Shown one piece after another: positions 23,679 to 35,915 of a DNA stretch of 64,000 nucleotides; position 1 is the first letter of the stretch, and each line of letters begins with the position of its first letter. The notes below the pieces were generated by a model. That model saw nothing but the letters and a program-made list of their open reading frames with translations, did no database searches and was not told where the DNA came from. The DNA comes from Phlegmacium glaucopus. Taxonomy: Eukaryota; Basidiomycota; Agaricomycetes; Agaricales; Cortinariaceae. The stretch spans positions 159,366 to 223,365 of the forward strand of contig MU130017.1 in NCBI GenBank assembly GCA_015039465.1, written 5' to 3'. The position numbers and the translations under genes were made by a program.

Positions 23679-26141
23679 TTAGACATATGGAACAAATAAG
23701 CAAACCAAAGTATAATTTTCAATTGCTTCAACAATTGCTTCCAAACTGTGGCCATAATATTGCACATAGGAGGGAATTTCATGATCTTGTAAGAACATTG
23801 CAAGGCTCTTTGATGGAGATGCCTTGAGAAGGCAAAATGAAAGGCATGAAAAATAATATGCTGAAAATGCATCCTGAACTGGTGAATCTTCTGATGCAGT
23901 GTCACTGGGCCTGATCAAGGCAGTCAATAGTGAACTATAAGTGAGAAAAGATCAAACATACATAGGTGGGCTGAAAAGGTTTTTGGCAAATGCCATTGCA
24001 AGATCTGCATATTTATTGCCATCAATGTAGAATTCTTTGGAACGTAGAGGATCATCCAAGAATTCTGATAACAACCCATAATAGGCAGCCATCTCTTCAA
24101 CCCCAAGGTAAGTATTGTCCAAGTCATATGGACAAATGATGGGAAAGGAGGCTCTCTGAAATGTATTGAAAGACTCTTGGTCTAGATCAGCTCCCAGATA
24201 AACAGTGGCAGACAAGTAATAATGATGAAACCTGGGAAGCATCACACCAGTTACCACCAGTTGAGCCAGACTTGAGGAACTGGTGAGAAGAGCCAGGCCA
24301 GACCTCAGATACATATCCAAAGAAAGAAGATTTTGAGAATACAGATTTTTTTGAGAAGGATGGTTCTGTGACTATATTGAATTGACCAATATCTACATCA
24401 GTATATATTTAAAAAGTATGAAGTAATTACATACCAATCCTTTGAGCCAATCAAATACATAGGAAAGATGCTTCTTAACCATCCCCAATGAACCAAAGGT
24501 GGTCAGAAACCTATAAAAATCGAAGTCATCCAAGTCATCCAGTAGTTCAGGCATTGGAGAAGAGAGTGGGCAGTGCATTGTAAATGCATGAGCAAAGGAC
24601 TCATGGGTCACATCTTAGAAGTCATGAGTATGAAAGGATCACAAGTTATTTGGTGAAAATATAACCTTTAGACGTAGGGAGGTCTATCTTTGAAAGATGC
24701 TTTATGAAGTATCGTGTTAAATTTGCGTGCGCATTACCTGCATCAATGAAGAGCTTCGCCGATCGTGATTTATCCAACAGGAAATCCCCAAGTGAAGCAT
24801 AAAAAATGCGAATCACAGATGAAGCCCTATCAGCGGGCGCTGGGACATCCACGATGGAGTGCAAGTCGCTTAGTATGATGTAGACGTCTCCGCGACGGAG
24901 GAAGAAGAGGTCTTCCAGCAGTTGGGGAGTTAACTCCATGTCGGTCTGCTTCAACACAAGTAAACTTAGGATCTCCAATGCTTTGTCGATATTTTTGACT
25001 GTTGAGAAGATATGGATGTAGAGCGCATCCAGTTCGGTAAATGGGGTCTCAACCCCAGGGTTGGAAAGCCCGAAGATAATATTTAGTTGGTCGGGAGGCC
25101 AGTGATGATGAGAGTCGACATATTTCATGACCGTAGAAGCATAACCGAACTGCCCACATGACTTTTGGACAAGGCAATCAAGCACAGAATCTGAAGGCCA
25201 ATCGGGAGGAAGGAGGTCATGTAAAGGATGGTTCCGCTTGATGTTGTCGAACTTTGATTGGAAAAACAGCTTGATATCGTTATTGGGACAACAAGAATCA
25301 TCCAATGCCAGTTGTCTCGTCATTGAAACTAAAGGTTCCACACGGAAGGCATCCCGGATCATCTGCTCAGGACGGCTGGCAATAAGGAATGATATTGGTA
25401 GATGAATCTCTTGGACGGCTGTAGCGAGGACCGATAGGATGTAGCGTTGGACTTTTGCTGTCCCGCATTCATCGAGGCCGTCGATGATGATGACTTTTGG
25501 ACTTGAACGAAGGGACATTGCATCCTTATCATCCATCAAGGCGCAACGTAAAGGGCCGACCATCAAACTGTTGATCTGCGCTTCTAATGAACGGGAAAGA
25601 ACCAACGGGTCTCGCTCTATGGCATCTTCCACATATTTGCGAATAGCGGGCATAGACAAACACAGTTGATATACTAGGGTGGGGATGAGACGAGACTCGT
25701 CGCTGCGATCTACAGCTGTACGAGAGAAGAAGAAACTGGCGGCCAGAAGGTTTGACTTATGGCATAGTTCAGCGATAGACTGTGCGATGGCAGATTTACC
25801 TGCGCCAGCAGGACCGTAGAGCCACATGAACAAGAATAACTTTTGAAGATTGTTTATCCAGGAAATGATGTGCTCGAGAACAGCGAGACGAGTGGACGAG
25901 TGACATTTCGGAGGGTCGTATCTTTCATATGAATTGTGGAAAGCGCCGGGAGCAATAGAATTGGTGAGTAGGTCCATGCCTAGCAATGGTAAAATAGGTA
26001 GAGCGTTTCATGATTATTCAAAGTACTAGGCTCACCTTTTCGCCTTTCGCAGTACGTATGGGTATGAAGGTCTCCTTGTACCGCGTTAAAGGTGCTCCCC
26101 GTAACTAAAGAATGCTTGACATTGTTGGATGGCATTGCCAT
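23679..26141 (-). CDS. NACHT NLR 'D' without repeat domain
   Basis: Exons 26141-26036, 25979-24666, 24613-24435, 24371-23962, 23910-23679 give 746 aa. The N-terminus has the short motif STFNAVQGDLHTHTYC, then IAPGAFHNSYERYDPPKCH, a linker typical of agaricomycete NACHT proteins. P-loop GPAGAGKS is at about 91-98 and Walker B VIIIDGLDECG at about 198-208, followed by an FLIASRPE sensor. A helical arm continues through exons 3-5 to the end; no WD40, TPR or ankyrin repeats are present, which is common in this subfamily. Exons 1-2 are CpG-normal and exons 3-5 lie in CpG-poor DNA. It converges on NLR A. The last intron (23961-23911, 51 bases) was chosen over a 27-base alternative because it keeps the frame. 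Confidence 0.82.
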
Positions 26142-26415
26142 GACTCGAAATTCGTCGGGAACGCAGAAGAGCGCTCAGGAAATGTCAGGGATGAAGTTGA
26201 TTAAATGTAGAAGAGAGAGATATCTGACATAGCTTAGCTATAGGGTTCCCTGGTCGACTACGTGCATCAACAGGTGATAGTTGAAACTCCGCAGGCCCTA
26301 CAAATCTAACGAAGTCCTCGATTGAATGTCTTGATGAGAATTCCCATTTCATCGGAGATTTCTTAACAAACTACCTCCCCCAATAACAGTCAATATTTCA
26401 TCATTTCATTGAACA
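26142..26415. promoter_or_regulatory. Shared 5' region of NLR D and a Cys-rich gene
   Basis: The two genes diverge from this 274-base gap. No clear TATA box or other site was identified. Confidence 0.35.
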
Positions 26416-26741
26416 ATGTGTCGTTACCGCCGGTCAGTTGATCTTCTGTATGCTTCTGCGACTCTTTTTTGATCTTTTCCCTGACAGAGTTTGCAACCTC
26501 TACCTTCAATGCGGACACCGCGTTGAGATGGTGAGCATACCCTTTCATCATTTGACAAACGACATGTCTGAGCGTGTTGTTCGTTTTAGCCCGATGAACT
26601 TGTCAGTACCAAACTGTTAAGTGCTATGAGTCATCTCAGCTCTTCTGTCAGGTCTGTTGCTCAAGTGTAAACTGCAAGTTCAGTCCAAATCACTCGCCAA
26701 TCTGCATGCCCCCAAAGTGTAACCAGACGTGTTTTCAATAG
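26416..26741 (+). CDS. Small cysteine-rich conserved fungal protein
   Basis: Exons 26416-26432, 26488-26530 and 26640-26741 give about 53 aa starting MCRYRRVCNLYLQCGH. Cysteines continue as C-X2-CC-X4-C, then CKFSPNH, CMPPKC and CNQTC. This pattern (MC-[RY]-W/Y-R, CGH, then CKFSP and a C-terminal Cys cluster) is familiar from small mushroom proteins of unknown function, probably zinc-binding and cytosolic because no signal peptide is visible. The frame ends at TAG 26739, but TA|GTAGGT could also be a further splice donor, so the C-terminus may be incomplete. It is divergent from NLR D. Confidence 0.6.
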
Positions 26742-28030
26742 TAGGTCGACTCTACATCCATTCAAAATGCATGCGCTGACCTGCTCAATGCAAATTACCC
26801 CGTCTGGCGCTTATGTCATTCAATACACTTCATGACATACCACCCAATTCGATCGAAACCTCATCAGCCTCCAATATCCCGAGCAATACTGTGTGTAGCA
26901 TTTTTCTCATCTTTCTTCATTTGCTCACGGGGCACATATTAGGCCCTCACATCAACAGGAGTTGCCCATCTTGTTGTAGATAGTGTTTCAATTTACACCT
27001 TCACAAATATTAGAGCCATTTAGTTCTCCAATCCCTGTCTTTGCTTGTAAACCGATTTGTAAATATAAGGGGTCAATCCTGTCTTCTCGGGTAACCACCG
27101 GAGAATACCTAATGACCCAATTGAGTGGACTGGAGAGATAGCTTACAGCGTCAACGGAAACCTTGTGTTCTCCAACTGCCAACTGGTGAAGCTGAGTTTA
27201 AGATGGGGGGGGTTCCTCATCCCATAAGTAGAGGGAGCGGGTACGGTCTACCAATTGGGTTACTCTGTACTAGCCAACGAATCTGTCTCTATTGGGTTAT
27301 AGATATAGTTTGCAAAGGTCGACGTCTATGGAAAATGGTTACCTCTGCGGCCGGTGCGATATGATCAAGCTCTCATCAGCTTCAGGCCCATTCAATTGAA
27401 CACGAGAGGGATGTGGCAATTGAACTGGGTGATGGATCGGGCACCAATGCATCACTGTTCATACTCCAATTCCATCATGATACTTTTGCATCGGTATCTA
27501 ATAGTTATCATTTGAACCTGTATACCGTGTGTACATAGCGATTAACATGGGAGCTCACGATAACATCCCTGTCAATCGCCTATCCGCCATATCCGTTTTC
27601 AGTGTAGTCTGTAGCTGAGTGGAGCTGCAGATCATCGTGTCGAGCTGGAGGACAACAGACGAGCCTTTAGGCAGACTCGAGACGGCGTGTAACAAGATGC
27701 AGCGGTAGTATAGGCCTGAGGAGAAGAACACTAAGTCTCAGCGCACTCGGTACAGCCCGGCGGCAGACAACGCGCGGTGACAGAAAACAGTCGATATATC
27801 ACTGAATACAATCACTGGTGGTAGTACAAGATAGTGAAAAAACGAGAAGCATAGACGAGGAGAAAAAAATCACAGGTAGTACCAAGTGAAGAATAAGACC
27901 CAAGCACCAAAGCTGATGCAAATTCCAAACAAACTGTGACCATTTTCTTGCCGCGGACGAGGACAGCCTCCGCTACGCATCATTCTAACCAGACCAATGA
28001 GCATGATCTTTACCAATGTAGTTTAGGAAT
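26742..28030. other. Intergenic with a possible decayed ORF
   Basis: Around 27110-27470 the plus strand shows protein-like pieces (EWTGEIAYSVNGNLVFSN, then GMWQLNWVMD) in changing frames with stops; no family recognised. The rest shows nothing. Confidence 0.35.
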
Positions 28031-28655
28031 TTACCACTTTCTAAGCCTTACTACGGAAATGACCACTGGCAGCTGCATCGCATTGATCTCCGCGGAAAAG
28101 TTCTCTGAGGAACCATTCTGAAGTCCCCACCAAGATGACTCTTCCTTAATGTCTGCCGTCACCTTGATCGTGGTGACCAGCGCGGAGAAGTAGTCGTCAA
28201 CGCCATCTATGGCAGTTTCGCAAAGGAGTCGACACTCCCAAGAACTGTTGTCACGGTTCAAAGAAATATCGTTGCTGAAGGAAGCATCATGAGCCATCAA
28301 TGCTCGACTGTTTGAGGTTTGTGAACGCCATGACGGTTACTTGGAGCGCATCAAGGTCCGGTGGATATTTTTCGACCCAATCCTTGAGAGCATCGCCTAC
28401 CTTTTTGAAGAAGTCAGATAGCGATAGGTTCCGTGCCAGAAATGTTGGTGTGATTGAAAGTGTCGAGGGTCACGTCGGGCGCGTAGTCGTCGACCCGCTT
28501 CTTGAATCCACTCCAATCAAAGTACTCCTTGATGATAAAAGAGACACAAAAGTTCTCGACTCCCACGGCTGCAGGAATGAGGGAGGGCGGGAGTTTGATG
28601 ACCGTTTTAAATTTAGAGTAAAAAGCTCTGAAAGTTCGTTCTTTTAGTCGTTTTT
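28031..28655 (-). pseudogene. CytB/volvatoxin-like pore-forming protein relic, frameshifted
   Basis: Minus-strand segments resemble, from memory, the Bac_thur_toxin (Cyt) family, which in mushrooms includes volvatoxin. Such proteins insert into membranes and are regarded as defence factors. One frame (about 28655-28425) contains FDWSGF. A second frame (about 28425-28285) continues with a helical segment. A third (about 28300-28031) has the C-terminal part with SSWE and ESSWWGL and a stop at 28031. The three pieces are in different frames with no GT-AG introns between them, so two frameshifts are inferred, and the N-terminus with its start is missing. It lies 176 bases from the 3' end of the GMC/FG-GAP gene on the same strand. 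The family call is by pattern only. Confidence 0.6.
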
Positions 28656-28830
28656 ATTTCATTGTTCAAGCTATAGTAATATAAAAATGCTCAAGACGAA
28701 CGAACACAATACTTTTTTCTCTCTTGGCAATTTTCAATTGAATCTCTCCAACGACACTGCGATTCAGCAAGATTGAAAATTGTGCATGTGATATTATACA
28801 TTTCGTAGCGACTTCTGTAATTCGTAGTAG

Positions 28831-31800
28831 CTATTGGTCCAAACGTTTGACATATAGAACAGAGTTAGATGAATTCCAGCCATCCCAGCCAACCCTATTA
28901 TCTGGATTCTGGTCATCCAGGCTGAAAAGTAACTGCCGATGCCCGAAATTTCCTTGACCGTCATTGAAAGCAACATACGCCGCATTGTCTTTAAACCCAA
29001 CGATGTCCGCACATCCATTGCCAGTGACGTCAGCCATAAACCGCTGATGTTCGTTAACCCTCCAGCCTTGTTCATATCCAAAGTCGCGGGAGACGAGCCT
29101 TGTTTCTTCAAAGGTGCCATTTCCTCTGTTCTTCGATACGTAGACGCCGCCTTCGCCGAATCCCACAATATCCCCAAGTCCATTACCACTAATGTCTACG
29201 ACGAAGCGGAGATGCTTCTCGACGCGCCACTTCTTGTTGTATCCAAAAGTGTCAAGCACACGATTCGCTTGACCGACAGTGCCATTCCCCTCGTTGATCG
29301 CGACATAGACACCATCGTCAAAGAAGCCGACAATATCAACACGATCTTTACGTGTCACGTTGGCGAGGGTCCGAACATGCTTATCAATGCGCCAACCGCT
29401 GGAGAAGGTGAAATCATCTGAAACAGCTTGGGGAACTTCGAATGTCCAATTACCCCTGTTTTTCGCAATAACGACGCTCGTCTCTCCAAATCCAATGATG
29501 TCGGGGAAACCTTGTCCGTAGAAGTCGGCCAAAAAGCGGAGATGCTTATTGAGCCGCCATCCTTTATCATAACAGAGGTCGTCGAGAACAATGGAGGGCT
29601 CAGTGAATGTTCCCGAGTTGTTTTTGGACAAGAAGACGCCTGCGTCACCAAATCCAATGATATCAGCGCGACCAGTGTTCCTGACATCGACCGTGTAACG
29701 GATGTGTTTATCGACGCGCCAACCAGCGTCGTATGTGAAATCACCAAGCTTGTTCTCGAAATTATTGAATTCCTTTACGTTGCCTCCCCTAGTAGCCACG
29801 CGGACATGTGTGTTACCAAATGCGACGAGATCATAGAGGCCGTTGCCAGTGATATCTGCAAGAAGGCTGATATGTCTATCTTTTCTATATCCAGGAACAC
29901 CGGCGTTGAGGGGGGCAGTGAATTTATCCCTGCTGAAGCTCCAGAAAGCAACATTACCATCGGTCTTGAAACCGATGATGTAGGGGCGACCTAAAGTTTT
30001 GATGGTAGGGACTATCGTAATGACCGATGGGTGAGTGAACACATCACTGTAACGTATATCATTTGAGGCTTACCAAGTTGGTCCTGGGTGAATACTCCCA
30101 TACGCTTAGGAGGAATGACGAGGGTCTTGGCCAAGTGCTGAGCAAATCCGACGATTGTAGGTGTAGCTATTGTGATTCAAGTCAGCATTGGAGTTGGGAT
30201 TCTGATTGATAAATCAAACATACGATTCCAAGACCCGGCAGTTGGGAACAGCCCCGCACCGGTCACATAGACATTCCCCTCAGGATTTGCTAAACCGAAG
30301 GGACGATAGGCCTTGTCCACCGACGCATGTTCCACATCCCCCTCGTCCGTGACAAAGACATCGGTCATGAATGTAGTCGATGCCTCGTGGAATAGGGACT
30401 TGACGCGGTTTATGTGCGGTTTAAAATTGGGGGTGTCACCGTCGACAGTCTCCCACTTCCCATCAGCGCGGTTCCAGTACTGGAGTGGACGGCCATGGGC
30501 AATAACTTTGATGGCTTCGATTCTGTTCGTACGTCAGAACCATGGATTATTTCAGAGGGTGAGCAAGGCAATCATACGTTGATTGCTCCATATTCTTCTC
30601 AAGTTGCTTAGCTGATTTTGGTACATTCAGGTGGAGTCGGACATTTGTCGTGATGTTGAGATCGCTCTTGTTCAGCTCCACCTTAGAACCTGTGCCCTTG
30701 GGAAGCTCACCGAGGGTGGAGCAGGCTGTTGAATTGCGTTTAGTCAAACTGTCGCGCTGAAGAATTGAAATGAATAAAATGCAGCGTACAAATGATAACA
30801 TAGCCTTCGCTGGTGTCCAACTGCTCAGGAGTAAGCATATCTCCATTGTCTGGAGCCAAGCTTGTGAAAAGTTTTGAGAAACTTTGGGCCCTTTCCTCGG
30901 CGTTTAGCATTTCATCTTGATAGTCTTTCGGTACATAAGTCCCGTGGAGCTGAATATGCCATTGGAGTTTTTTCTCGTCGTCCGCGTCGTTCCCGTCGAT
31001 CGCGCCGTTGCGTCCGCGCACATGGCAGGCTGATATGACCGGGACCTTTGGAGGAGCGTAGTCTCCGCCATCAGGCTGTCTAAACCAAGTCCGGTCAGGC
31101 ATGAAGCGGGCTTTGATTTGGGAACGGAAGTGGGCAGTGAGACGCGAGCCTGCACGGGGCCTGATCTCTTTGATGGAGTTCATGAGGATGGTAGTAGCAG
31201 GGATGGCGCCCGTCGCGAGGATGACGTTCGTCTTGCCGCCCCGCAGGGTGAGTGGGCCGCGCGAGGTATGCAGGACGCGCGCGTGTGCAGGTTGGCTTCC
31301 CCTTGCTGGCTCGACTTCGAAATGTTCAACGACAACATCCGTGACCATCATGATCGGTTTACCGGCTGGTGGATTCCGCCTCGCCAGTTTGTTTTGAAAT
31401 TCGTTGATTGAAAGTAGCGATCCGACAGTTGAGAAGTGCCTGAATCCTGTTGTAGGTCGACCAACAGGCACTCCGGTAGCCAGTCTCGCTGGTTTCGCAG
31501 ACAGAGCTCGCGGGATACGGTCATTGACGCCTCCGGCGAGATTTTCATCAAGATAATGGTCAAATGGGCCTTGCAAGTTTGCCCGGAAGCCATGGTTCTC
31601 GATTAACTGGAAGACAGGGTCATTGATCTGGTTGGCGTTTTGGATCCTGAGTAGTCTATCGACACCCCTGTAGAAGTCTGGCTTCTTGACGATTCTCTTC
31701 ATGAATTCAGGGAAGTCATCCATAAGGTCATCGGCCGCTGCGTCGCCGTCGATAGCGCAAGGAGACCAAATTGACCAGAACGCGCTACGACCACCGAAGA

Positions 31801-32443
31801 ATGGACTGGACCCACTCAGGTTCTGTGATACCGCATGAGTATCCCCTCGGTGAGCAATGACGAAAGCCTTACTATCTTTTCTTTGGCCGTTTCAGACGAC
31901 AGCTCCCAGGGAAAAGTTTCGGAAACGTCACGTTGAACGAATTGGAAGGGAAGAGGGAGATTCTAGAATGAAATTAAGAGGACCCTTGTATGACAAATCA
32001 AAAGCAAAGCTGACCTGGAAGTGATCCGGAAGCCAAAACCCTACGTCGTCAATTGATCAATATGAAGATACTTGAGGATTGATGGATACTTACCGCCTCG
32101 TTCGAGAAGGAGGATCTTCCTGAAAGGATTCAGCCTGAGGGCCTCATCGATATATGCCAAAGCGCAGAAACCACTTCCAACAACAATGTCATCAAAATCT
32201 CCGTTTTCTAAGCAGGGTGATGAGCCTTTGAATTGAAATGGTACATGGTTGAATCTTACCAGCGATTAGCCTCCAAGTATTATCATCGACGAAGCAGTCC
32301 TTGTTCATGGCAGATGCGACAGTGAGCGTCTGCGGTCCGGGAACTGGATATCCGCCAATGGAGGTGCGTGAGCTCGACATCACCGAGGACACTTGATGTG
32401 GATCAAGGACGCCGAGAACTTTAGAATTGACATTGGTTGTCAT
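28831..32443 (-). CDS. GMC-type FAD oxidoreductase fused to FG-GAP/VCBS repeats
   Basis: Nine exons: 32443-32260, 32207-32094, 32040-32015, 31962-31873, 31822-30790, 30725-30578, 30522-30224, 30166-30074, 29990-28831. They give 1048 aa with consistent phases. Residues 1-660 look like a FAD oxidoreductase: dinucleotide motif DDIVVGSGFCAL with LLLERG, FGGRSAFW, VILATGAIPATT, and a C-terminal NPTPTIVGFAQHLA, the usual closing motif. From about residue 663 a beta-propeller-like repeat region follows, each blade with GWR..KH.R...D..G.G..DI(I/V)GFG...V. FG-GAP/VCBS repeats bind sugars or proteins and resemble fungal lectin propellers. No signal peptide is obvious. The substrate is unknown. The two halves share exon phases across intron 30073-29991, so this is one gene. 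Confidence 0.85.
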
Positions 32444-33586
32444 ATTGGAGATCAGAGGACTTTCGTCTGAAAGAAATGGGAAGTCACCCCAGCAAGTTGA
32501 GATGGAGCGAGAGTACGAGAGCTGTTGTTTTTATCTGCATTGGTAGGGTTTGACTCAAAAGAAGCAATGTTTTGAAATAGCAGGTATCTTGTTATTGTAG
32601 CGGTGATCACCTTGGACTGGGTGGATTTAATCAAAGGACCGAAAAGGGGTCAGAGCACAGGTGGCGTCCTTGCAAGTTTTCTGGAAAAAAAAGAAGAGCC
32701 AGAGACGGAGGGACGCTGGAATATGCTAGGCTGTCAAGAGATAATATCAATAACGGCGAATTGACAAAACAGCTTCGAACAATGAGATCTATGGGATCCC
32801 ATGAAATATTCACTCTTGATCATCACAGATGCAGCACAGATGACTCAATAGACGTAAAAAATGTAGCCCAAACTTCATATCTGAAATCGGAGGTGAAGTT
32901 TACTCTGACATAATGATACACGCAGCCACTGAACATGACTAGCTGTATCGAGACTTCAGAGACAGGGAAAAAAAGGGAAGCGAATGGCCGGATCATCAAA
33001 CAAATCCACAAACAGACTTCTTACCAACCTGGCAGGCTATTTACAAGGTAGCCTGTGGAGAATAAAGTAATAAAAGAGTGAAAAAACGGCGTTCATCATG
33101 TCGAAAGGGATGAGGATGGTGGAAGAGGGGAAAAAAAGGGTGATTACTTAACTTCCCACATTGGAAGTTGAACTGATCACCTGAGCAAAAACAGAGTACG
33201 AGTAAAAAATGTGCACGACAAATTTACAGTAACGCCGATCCGCCGGTCTTCCTCAGTGCTTTCGAACATCTGGCTGTGTAGGACTCTGTTTATGAGAAGA
33301 CAACCTCCAGTCATGTCTTCGTTTTAATCCTTCTTTTATTATGTACTTTCACGCACTGCCGTGAACCATATTTTCATTGCTTCAAGTTGTCATGAGTGAA
33401 TGTAATCGCTCCTTTCTTCACTTTTGCTTCGTTTTTTAGATAGAAGCTATTTGTGCATAGTAAGCTACTAGTACTTTCTTTACCGATCGACTACATCCAC
33501 TTTTTTCTTTACTCGTATCGCGGCGGCCGGCTCTGCAATTCTCGTTCGCTCGTAACAAAGCATTCATTTCCACACATATTCATTTA
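32444..33586. other. Intergenic between two minus-strand genes
   Basis: Promoter of the GMC fusion gene and 3' flank of lectin gene 1. Minus-strand frames at 32452-33011 are short and unrecognised. Confidence 0.45.
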
Positions 33587-34932
33587 CTAAACTTGGTCGG
33601 GAACCTTAACGAAACGCCACTCTTGGGCCTCAGCAGCCTGAAGACTGACTATTGCACCATTAAAAGAGTCAGGTTTTCCATCGACAACGGGGAGGTTGAC
33701 CGCCAAGCCACGAACACTTTCAGTATCGATCACATGGGCATCGAAGAAAATCCTAGTATCGTAAGAATCAGCATTCGATATCACGTAGGTTGTCAAGAGA
33801 CTTCGCACTTGTAAATCGGGGTGCCAGGGACCCTCCAGACCATGAAATGAGCAGCTGCAGTGTGGCCAATAAGGGCCGTCCCATTCCGTGGTAGATCACC
33901 CTCAGCAACGTCAGGGGCGAGGAAGAGATCAACAATGTCAATGGTCCTCTTCAACGTGTAGCGGCCCCTGCCGCCAACATCCCTCGTAACAATCCACTGC
34001 AAGTGCATAAGCGTGATGTGCCCGCAGACCAAGATTCATGTCCTACCTCATGGTGGTTTCCGCCCTTGGATACCAGGCCAAGAACTAACAATAAACAGAA
34101 AAAAGTCAGCGGTTGCAGGCGAATTGAGACAATATTTTAAGTGTGTGTACCTGGCTTACCGACAGTATTTGCGACGTCAAGGACAGTTCCTGTCAGGGAG
34201 TTGACAATCTTATAGGTCCCATTTGGCAGAGCCTGAGCCTGATTTGGGAGAGGATCCGCAGGCAGCGTAAGGAAGGACCAAATCTGGGCATCATTGGCGT
34301 TGTTCCTAAGCTGAAGAGCAATAGGTGCGCCGTGGGCATGAACGTCATGTGCTCGATCACGGTCTGGGATCATGTGTAAGTTCTGACCAGTTACGAGCGC
34401 GACCGCCCACTCCACCCCGGCGTCCTCGAACAAAATCCTAGAATCACGCTAGTCAACATTCGATATCACGCACTAAGGAGACTCTGCACCTGTACTTATC
34501 ACCGGCAGGCTCGATGGAGAAAACACACTGGACTTTACCTCCAGCAAGGCGACACTCAGCGTTTGGGCCAACGGGCTGTTTGTCTTCCATCCGAGGACAA
34601 AGGTAGCGAAGATGGCCTTGTTCATGTTCACTCTTGATGATCCACTTGTTAACGCCAACTGCTTCGATGAGTTTCCACTGTGTAGACAGAGTGCATCAGA
34701 ATATGTTCCAGCAGACAAAGCCTCATCTCCTACCTTCTGGTTATCTTGGTCAACCCATCCCCAACCCAAAACTAGCGATTCTCGGGTCAGCATAGTGTTA
34801 CAGGCCAGTGTAGATCAGTGAAGATAACGTAGGCATACCAAATAGCTTCCGGTGTTCGTCGTCTGCCACGGTAAGAACAGTGTGGGTCTTGTCGTTGCGG
34901 ATCACATAGGTATCAGCATCATTCAAAGCCAT
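33587..34932 (-). CDS. Two-domain ricin-B-like (beta-trefoil) lectin 1
   Basis: Exons 34932-34839, 34771-34734, 34677-34490, 34437-34151, 34084-34047, 33996-33809, 33752-33587 give 332 aa. The protein is an internal duplication. Each half has an opening strand (DTYVIRND..HTVL; GTYKIVNSLTGTVLDV), a 38-base mini-exon (VLGWGWVDQDNQ; VLGLVSKGGNHHE), a 188-base exon beginning WK/WI, and an exon beginning R/K-I-L/F-F. Q-X-W-like motifs (AQIWSF, AQEWRF) mark ricin-type trefoils. The inter-exon intron GTGC(A/G)GAGTCTC...CTAG is conserved between the halves. Such cytoplasmic mushroom lectins bind glycans and often deter nematodes or insects. No signal peptide is seen. Lectin 2 is its head-to-head inverted copy. 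Confidence 0.82.
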
Positions 34933-35915
34933 GTTCAAGTTGTGCGATTGCAGAGACTCGATTTCGAGAATGGGGAGTCAGAAAGAAATCGGGGGGTTTG
35001 TATTTCTTGTAAATCGGGAACATCCGATTCAATACAGTTCACCAGCAAGTGGATCATGAGGCTTGAAAAATGTGATCGTAGTGTCCGATGCCGTATGGTG
35101 TCACTATCGATAGTGCATAACGAAAGATAGAACAAAAACAAAGTAGTTGCCGATGGGTGAAATTGGCGATTACCAATTTCAAAAAGTGGGGTCACTTCTT
35201 GGGTAACAGCTACGGTTGGCATACAATGTATTAGGATTGAGATCTGAGAGCAAACATGTTGAAGAAGTCCGGCGTATCATCATCTTCTCTGTCAGATTCA
35301 TTGTCATCCGGTGAGTTTTACTTATTTTCCTTGCTTTAATTTCACTCTTCTCTTTTTCTCATGCAGAATTCTCCCTAAGGTCTAGCCTTGAATTGTGATG
35401 CTCCCAAGTCCTTTGCATTTTTACATGAGTTACATCGCCGGGACTCGGGAACCATTGGATCGGCACGCGCGCGCTAATTATGGGTTTTATGAGAAATTGA
35501 CGCCTGTCGGATGGTCTTGTCAGACTTGTGGCAGAAAAGAAGAAGGACGCGTGACTGTATTGTTTACTATAGATATCTCTGATAGCATTCTCGGTGATCT
35601 CCGAAAGGCACGTGTTGCGGAAATGGGCTGTCAATGCTGAAATTCAAAATAATAATCACTTCACTTTTTGGAATCATCCATCCATCAGCAACTATCTTGT
35701 TTTTGTTCTATCTTTCGTTACGCACTATCGATGGTGACACCATACGGCATCGGATACTGTTATCACATCTTGCAAGCCTCATGATCCACTTGCTGGTGAA
35801 CTGTATTGAATCGGATGTTCCCGATGTAGTACAAGACATACAAACCCTCCGATTTCTTTCTGGCTCCCCATTCTCGAAATCGAGTCTCTGAATTGCACAG
35901 CATGCCTTTGGTAGA
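34920..35915. repeat. Inverted repeat forming the shared promoter of the two lectin genes
   Basis: The arms (about 34920-35155 and 35680-35915) are imperfect reverse complements, e.g. ACAAAAACAAAGTAGTTG against CAACTATCTTGTTTTTGT and CACTATCGATAGTGCATAACG against CGTTACGCACTATCGATGGTG. They enclose about 520 bases with an unrecognised short frame (35256-35640). The similarity continues into both coding regions. Confidence 0.85.

Noticed and set aside
23911..23961. A 27-base intron in NLR D (23961-23935)
   Set aside because: Too short for a normal fungal intron; the 51-base alternative ending at 23911 has a branch-like CTATTGACTG and keeps the frame.
28939..29994. Plus-strand open frames of 160 and 188 codons opposite the FG-GAP region
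   Set aside because: Antisense shadows of the repeated propeller coding sequence; no domain, and the minus strand has a consistent nine-exon gene.
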